Positions 5,822 to 8,980 of a DNA stretch of 8,980 nt are shown here, piece after piece. The stretch's first letter is position 1; every line of letters begins with the position of its first letter. Origin of the DNA: Treponema sp. GTDB taxonomy: Bacteria; Spirochaetota; Spirochaetia; Treponematales; Breznakiellaceae. Under the pieces are notes generated by a model. That model had not been told where the DNA came from. It did not search any database and was given only the letters and a program-made list of their open reading frames with translations. The translations under genes and the position numbers were made by a program. Where the stretch lies: assembly GCA_031255615.1 (NCBI GenBank), contig JAIRSD010000101.1:1-8980 (forward strand), in the 5' to 3' direction.

Positions 5822-5847
5822 GCGTTTCGCGGCGCGCCGCGAAACGC
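5822..5847. repeat. Perfect 26-bp palindrome
   Basis: The two 13-base halves (GCGTTTCGCGGCG and its reverse complement) abut with no spacer. The GTTTCGC/GCGAAAC core is the same as in repeat B, so this looks like a variant of that module. It is followed by a GCGGC-GAA-GCCGC hairpin (5863-5875) and then by element A copy 2. Confidence 0.8.
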
Positions 5848-5883
5848 CGCAGTCCGGGCAACGCGGCGAAGCCGCTGATCGAA

Positions 5884-5978
5884 CCGCGCAAGGGATAGGA
5901 GCGGAACAAAAACCCGCAGGGTTTTTGTTAGAGCGGATAGCCCGGTCCCCGCCGCAGGCGGGGATGCGCCCAACATAC
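5884..5978 (+). repeat. Structured repeat element A, copy 2
   Basis: This is the plus-strand copy of the element at 4051-4149. Landmarks are GCGC (5886-5889), GGGATA, GGAGCGG, the 11-bp stem AACAAAAACCC/GGGTTTTTGTT with a GCA loop (5905-5929), AGAGCGGATAGCCC, an 8-bp stem TCCCCGCC/GGCGGGGA with a GCA loop (5946-5964), GCGC and CCAACATAC. It points toward serS and ends 92 nt before its start codon, upstream of the predicted serS promoter. It may end transcripts coming from birA, act as a structured RNA, or be a mobile REP-like sequence. Confidence 0.85.
5905..5929. terminator. Terminator-like hairpin inside element A copy 2
   Basis: This has the same 11-bp stem as at 4104-4128, with a GCA loop. 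It is the best candidate stop signal between birA and serS, although the T-run lies within the stem. Confidence 0.45.
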
Positions 5979-6053
5979 CTCTTCTACGCGGCATCTTCCC
6001 CGCTGGGCTCTGGCGGGGCCCGGGAACCTTGTATGGAACAAGGTCCGGCCCTT

Positions 6054-6062
6054 TGCTATACT
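6054..6062 (+). promoter_or_regulatory. Candidate extended -10 promoter of serS, implying a leaderless transcript
   Basis: TGCTATACT is a near-consensus extended -10 (TG-n-TATACT). The box ends at 6062, so transcription would start at about 6069-6070, and the serS ATG is at 6070. No ribosome-binding site is present between the box and the ATG (the sequence there is CCCGGTC). The -35 region is weak. Confidence 0.5.
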
Positions 6063-6069
6063 CCCGGTC

Positions 6070-7365
6070 ATGTTGGATTACCGGTTTATCGTTGAAAATC
6101 TCCCGGCGGTGAAGGCGAATATCGCCAGCCGTTTTATGAAAGCCGACGCCGACGCGGTGGTTCGGCTGTTCAACCGGCGGGGGGAGCTTTCCACCGCCTT
6201 GCAGGGGCTGCGGCAGCGGCGCAACGCCAACGCCGATTCCATGAAGGGGAAGCTGCCGCCGGAAGAACGGGCCGCCCTGGTTGAGGAAGGGAAGAAGCTG
6301 AAAGAGGATATCGCCGCGGCGGAGGCGGAGCTTGCGGCGCTGGAGGGGGAGCTGGAGGCGGAGGCCCGGAAGATTCCCAACATGGCCCATCCGGAGGCGC
6401 CGCTGGGGAAGGAAGACAAGGATAACCTGGAGCTTAAGCGGGTGGGCGTCCCCCGGATTTTCGATTTTGTCCCCGCCGACCATGTCAAGCTGGGGCAGGA
6501 TCTGGACATTATTGATTTCGATTCCGCCACCAAGGTTGCGGGGACGAAGTTTTACTACCTGAAAAACGAGGGGGTCTTCCTGGAATTGGGGCTGGTCCGC
6601 TACGCCCTGGATGTGCTGGTCAAGCGGGGTTTCAGCCCCTTTATCACCCCAGACATTGCCAGGGAGGAGATTCTTGAGGGCATCGGCTTTAACCCACGAG
6701 GGGCGGAGTCCAACGTCTACAGTCTGGAGGGGGAGGACGCCTGCCTGGTGGGGACCGCGGAGATCACCCTGGGGGGCTACTATGCCAATACGATTCTGGC
6801 GAGGGAGCGGCTTCCCCTGCGGCTGGCCGGTCTTTCCCACTGTTTCCGCCGGGAGGCGGGGGCCGCGGGGCAGTTCTCCAAGGGCCTGTACCGGGTCCAC
6901 CAGTTCACCAAGCTGGAGATGTTCGTCTACTGCCTGCCCGAAGATTCCGCGGCCCTCCACGAGGAGCTGCGCTCCATCGAGGAGGAGATCTTCAGCGGCC
7001 TGGAGATTCCCTTCCGGGTGGTGGACACCTGCACCGGGGACCTGGGGGCCCCGGCCTACCGCAAGTGGGACCTGGAGGCATGGATGCCGGGCCGGGCCAA
7101 TCCCCCCTCCCCCGACGGCGGCGATTGGGGGGAGGTGACCAGCACCTCCAACTGCACCGACTACCAGGCCCGGCGTTTGAAGATCCGCTACAAGGATTCG
7201 GAGGGTAAGAATAAATTTGTCCACATGCTCAACGGCACCGCCATCGCCGTATCCCGGGGGATCATCGCCATCCTGGAGAATTGCCAGCAGGCGGACGGCA
7301 GCGTGAAACTTCCCAGGGCTCTGGTTCCCTATTGCGGCTTCGATACCATCAGGAAGAAGGGTTGA
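6070..7365 (+). CDS. serS: Serine--tRNA ligase (seryl-tRNA synthetase, class II)
   Basis: This 431-residue enzyme charges serine, and selenocysteine tRNA where present, with ATP. The N-terminal antiparallel coiled-coil arm that grips the long variable arm of tRNA-Ser spans about residues 28-105 and is rich in Glu, Ala, Lys and Arg. The class II catalytic core carries motif 1 around GFSPFITPDI (187-196), the serine-binding TAE (229-231), motif 2 GLSHCFRREAGAAG (254-267) and motif 3 NGTAIAVSRGIIAILEN (388-404). Residues 344-352 (NPPSPDGGD) look like a short insertion in the loop before the EVTSTSNCTDYQARR segment. The ATG at 6070 gives the normal N-terminus MLDYRFIVEN but has no ribosome-binding site in front of it. 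The lipoprotein gene follows after 56 bp on the same strand. Confidence 0.98.
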   Translation: MLDYRFIVENLPAVKANIASRFMKADADAVVRLFNRRGELSTALQGLRQRRNANADSMKGKLPPEERAALVEEGKKLKEDIAAAEAELAALEGELEAEARKIPNMAHPEAPLGKEDKDNLELKRVGVPRIFDFVPADHVKLGQDLDIIDFDSATKVAGTKFYYLKNEGVFLELGLVRYALDVLVKRGFSPFITPDIAREEILEGIGFNPRGAESNVYSLEGEDACLVGTAEITLGGYYANTILARERLPLRLAGLSHCFRREAGAAGQFSKGLYRVHQFTKLEMFVYCLPEDSAALHEELRSIEEEIFSGLEIPFRVVDTCTGDLGAPAYRKWDLEAWMPGRANPPSPDGGDWGEVTSTSNCTDYQARRLKIRYKDSEGKNKFVHMLNGTAIAVSRGIIAILENCQQADGSVKLPRALVPYCGFDTIRKKG

Positions 7366-7391
7366 ATCCGGCGCGGGGGGCGGGAGAATAG

Positions 7392-7418
7392 TTCGGCGAA
7401 AAACGGGCGGGGGCCGAA
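7392..7418 (+). promoter_or_regulatory. Weak inverted repeat just before the lipoprotein start
   Basis: TTCGGC (7392-7397) pairs with GCCGAA (7413-7418) across a 15-nt loop, ending three bases before the ATG. It would mask the G-rich segment GGGCGGGGG, the only ribosome-binding-like sequence, within its loop. It could tune translation, or be chance in GC-rich DNA. Confidence 0.25.
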
Positions 7419-7421
7419 AAA

Positions 7422-8666
7422 ATGAAGAAGGCGTTATTGCTCTGTCCCGCCGCCGGGATCGCGGCGCTTTGCATCCTCATGCTGGCCAACTCCGGCTGCC
7501 GGACCCTGGAGGAGGCCTTCCGCGAACCCCTTGTTTCTCCGGGGCCGCTGGACATTACGAATCTAAGCGTTGAAGGGGCGGAACTGCTCTGCCGGATAGA
7601 GCTGGAGAATCCCAATGCCATTGATATTCCCTTTCCCGAGATCGGCTGGGAATTTTTTATCGAGGGCCGCTCCTTCCTTTCCGGGCGGGTGGGAAAGGGG
7701 GAAACCCTGGGGGCCCGGGACAGCGCGGCGGTGGATGTCCCGCTGAGTCTCGGCTATGAAGAGATGCTGGATGCCCTTGGATCCCTTGCGGGCGGGGGGA
7801 ACGCGGATTACTGCCTCAGCCTGGAGGCGCGGTGTATGATTCCCGCCCTGGGGGAACGGCTTTGGCATTTCGAGCGGCGGGGAAAGATTCCCCTGCCGCG
7901 GATGATCGTCCTCCGCAATCCTTCGCTGCGGATTGCGAGTCTGGATTTTGAGGGGGTCGATCTGATCTGCTCCCTGGACATTGACAATCCCAATCCTTTT
8001 CCCCTTCCCTTTCCCGAAATACATTATCACTACGCGGTGCAGGGCGGCGGTTTTATCACCGGAATCGCCGAATTTCCCGGTTCCCTGGCGGCGGAGAGAC
8101 GAAGTCCGGCGGAGATTCGGCTGCGGGTGGCCTATTCGGATCTTTACCGGACCTTTCCCGCCCTCCGAAACCGGGGGGAGGCGGCAGACCTTTTGTCCCT
8201 GGCCCTGTCTGTTTCCCTGCCCGGATTCGGGGAGGAACAATGTTCCCTGGATATTCCCGGCAGCCTCCCCCTGCTCAAGGTTCCGGTTTTACGTTTCCGG
8301 GGAATCGGCGTAAAAAACATTGGCCCCTCGGGGGTCGAATTGGCTCTCGACTGGGATCTGGAAAACCCAAACGGCTTTAGTCTTGGGGTGGCGGATCTTG
8401 CATGCAGCCTTTCACTGAACAACGCCCCCTGGTCAGAGGGGAAGGGGGCGGCGGCGTTGGATATTGCCCCCGGCGGGAAGGCGTCCGTCCCCGCCGCCGT
8501 TTTCATCGACGACCCCAGGGCGGTAAGGGATCTGGCCGGCCTTATCAGCCGGGGGACGGACGCGGTTTACAGCATAAGGGGGACGGTGGTGTACACCCTT
8601 TTACCGGGCTTTTCGAGCGTCCCGGTTCCCTTTTCCTTTAACGGCCGGACCCGGCTGCGGCCCTAG
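7422..8666 (+). CDS. LEA14-like (LEA type 2 / WHy domain) lipoprotein with three tandem repeats
   Basis: This is a 414-residue predicted lipoprotein. The N-terminus MKKALLLCPAAGIAALCI is a signal peptide ending in ANSGC, with lipidated Cys26 likely. Asn at -3 is atypical but spirochaetal lipoboxes are relaxed. The mature part holds three LEA type 2/WHy-like beta units, each with a central Asn-Pro-Asn: ENPNAIDIPFPEI (N63), DNPNPFPLPFPEI (N189) and ENPNGFSLGVADL (N315), spaced exactly 126 residues apart. Each unit runs from a hydrophobic strand (about residues 43, 169 and 290) through the NPN turn to a GxL/GxF-type strand and a closing segment. Proteins of this kind are known in treponemes and in desiccation-related families, but their molecular role is unclear. 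A periplasmic or outer-membrane-anchored structural or binding role is inference. The gene may share the serS transcript (56-bp gap). Confidence 0.85.
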   Translation: MKKALLLCPAAGIAALCILMLANSGCRTLEEAFREPLVSPGPLDITNLSVEGAELLCRIELENPNAIDIPFPEIGWEFFIEGRSFLSGRVGKGETLGARDSAAVDVPLSLGYEEMLDALGSLAGGGNADYCLSLEARCMIPALGERLWHFERRGKIPLPRMIVLRNPSLRIASLDFEGVDLICSLDIDNPNPFPLPFPEIHYHYAVQGGGFITGIAEFPGSLAAERRSPAEIRLRVAYSDLYRTFPALRNRGEAADLLSLALSVSLPGFGEEQCSLDIPGSLPLLKVPVLRFRGIGVKNIGPSGVELALDWDLENPNGFSLGVADLACSLSLNNAPWSEGKGAAALDIAPGGKASVPAAVFIDDPRAVRDLAGLISRGTDAVYSIRGTVVYTLLPGFSSVPVPFSFNGRTRLRP

Positions 8667-8876
8667 GGCCTCTCCGGGCCTGGGCAGGAAGGCGGGATAT
8701 GCGGCTGTAAGAAATTGGACCGCGAGGGCGGGGAAAGCGCACGAAGGCCGGGGAGCGGGCTGCGTACCTGCGTGCGCCTGATTGGTTATTGAACAAGTCT
8801 TGCGAAAAATGCGGGTTTCCCGGGCCGAAGCAGCGGTTCCCGGTTTGGCTCCGGTCCGTCTCACATCGGGGATGCC
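8667..8876. other. Intergenic stretch without recognisable gene
   Basis: No convincing coding frame, tRNA or promoter was seen between the lipoprotein stop and the hairpin array at the window end. A perfect 12-bp palindrome GGCCCTAGGGCC (8659-8670) overlaps the stop codon, but no T-tract follows. The segment GGGATGCCGTT (8869-8879) matches sequence next to element A copy 1 on the minus strand and marks the left edge of the third array. Confidence 0.5.
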
Positions 8877-8909
8877 GTTCCCTCCCTACGGCCCAAAAGG
8901 GCAGGGAAC
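8877..8909 (+). repeat. Nested hairpin in the third array
   Basis: GTTCCCT (8877-8883) pairs with AGGGAAC (8903-8909), enclosing an inner GCCC-AAAA-GGGC hairpin (8891-8902) with a one-sided bulge CCCTACG. It sits directly before the 28-bp palindrome. Confidence 0.5.
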
Positions 8910-8916
8910 AGCGAAG

Positions 8917-8944
8917 GCGAAAGCCCTGCGCGCAGGGCTTTCGC
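8917..8944. repeat. Perfect 28-bp palindrome
   Basis: Two 14-base halves (GCGAAAGCCCTGCG and its reverse complement) abut without a spacer. The apex CCCTGCGCGCAGGG echoes the TGC/GCA loops of element A. It lies three bases before element A copy 3. Compared with copy 1, it sits where copy 1 has no hairpin. Confidence 0.8.
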
Positions 8945-8947
8945 GCC

Positions 8948-8980
8948 CGCGCAAGGGATAGAAGCGGAATTCCCCGCCCC
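8948..8980 (+). repeat. Structured repeat element A, copy 3 (cut by the window end)
   Basis: CGCGCAAGGGATAGAAGCGGAA repeats the opening of copies 1 and 2 with one change (GGAGCGG to GAAGCGG). The preceding TTTCGCGCC is shared with copy 1. The following AATTCCCCGCCCC should start the first stem, which here is clearly different from AACAAAAACCC. The rest lies outside the window. The orientation predicts a plus-strand gene roughly 100 nt past the end of the element. Confidence 0.7.

Noticed and set aside
3942..6069. Insertion sequence or transposon bounded by the inverted element A copies
   Set aside because: No transposase or integrase frame lies between the copies; birA is a housekeeping gene, and no clean target duplication was seen.
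5683..7224. Open frame of 513 codons on the minus strand across serS and the upstream hairpins
   Set aside because: It is antisense to serS, runs through non-coding hairpins, and shows no motif or ribosome-binding site.
7366..7421. Intrinsic terminator between serS and the lipoprotein gene
   Set aside because: The only inverted repeat (7392-7418) has a 6-bp stem, a long loop and no following T-tract.

Overview
The window is a GC-rich (by eye about 60%), gene-dense bacterial segment with seven protein genes and two long, repeat-filled intergenic regions. The gene set points to a spirochaete of the Treponema group: a giant 2-hydroxyacyl-CoA dehydratase activase, an EpsC-type serine acetyltransferase, a ThrH-type phosphatase, a stand-alone biotin ligase and a multi-repeat LEA-type lipoprotein with a relaxed lipobox. 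This assignment rests on gene content and recollection, not on a search. A high-GC free-living or gut Treponema relative fits best; confidence is moderate.

Layout. Positions 1-3291 (+) hold a tight run: the 3' part of the activase, cysE (12-bp gap) and era (3-bp gap, TTG start), very probably one operon. A 32-bp convergent gap with overlapping palindromes separates it from thrH on the minus strand (3324-3941). Next comes a 935-bp gene-free region (3942-4876) packed with inverted and direct repeats, then birA (4877-5686, +). A second gene-free region (5687-6069) of GC-rich hairpins is followed by serS (6070-7365, +) and a lipoprotein gene (7422-8666, +). The last 314 bp carry no gene and end inside another repeat copy.

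Metabolic theme. ThrH can make L-serine from phosphoserine, CysE acetylates serine toward cysteine, and SerRS charges serine onto tRNA. Era (ribosome assembly) and BirA (biotin attachment) are housekeeping. The activase would supply low-potential electrons to a 2-hydroxyacyl-CoA dehydratase-type radical enzyme.

The most unusual content is non-coding. A roughly 95-bp element (called element A here) occurs three times: at 4051-4149 (-), at 5884-5978 (+), and cut by the window end from 8948 (+). It can be drawn as a closing stem, an arm with a purine-rich internal loop and terminator-like hairpin, and a second hairpin whose stem has changed on both sides between copies. Copies 1 and 2 each end about 100 nt before a start codon in the same orientation as the gene (thrH, serS). 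Element A is embedded in arrays of smaller hairpins in which loop sequences recur while stems differ. A different, nearly tandem MITE-like repeat (about 165-180 bp, two copies) lies upstream of birA.
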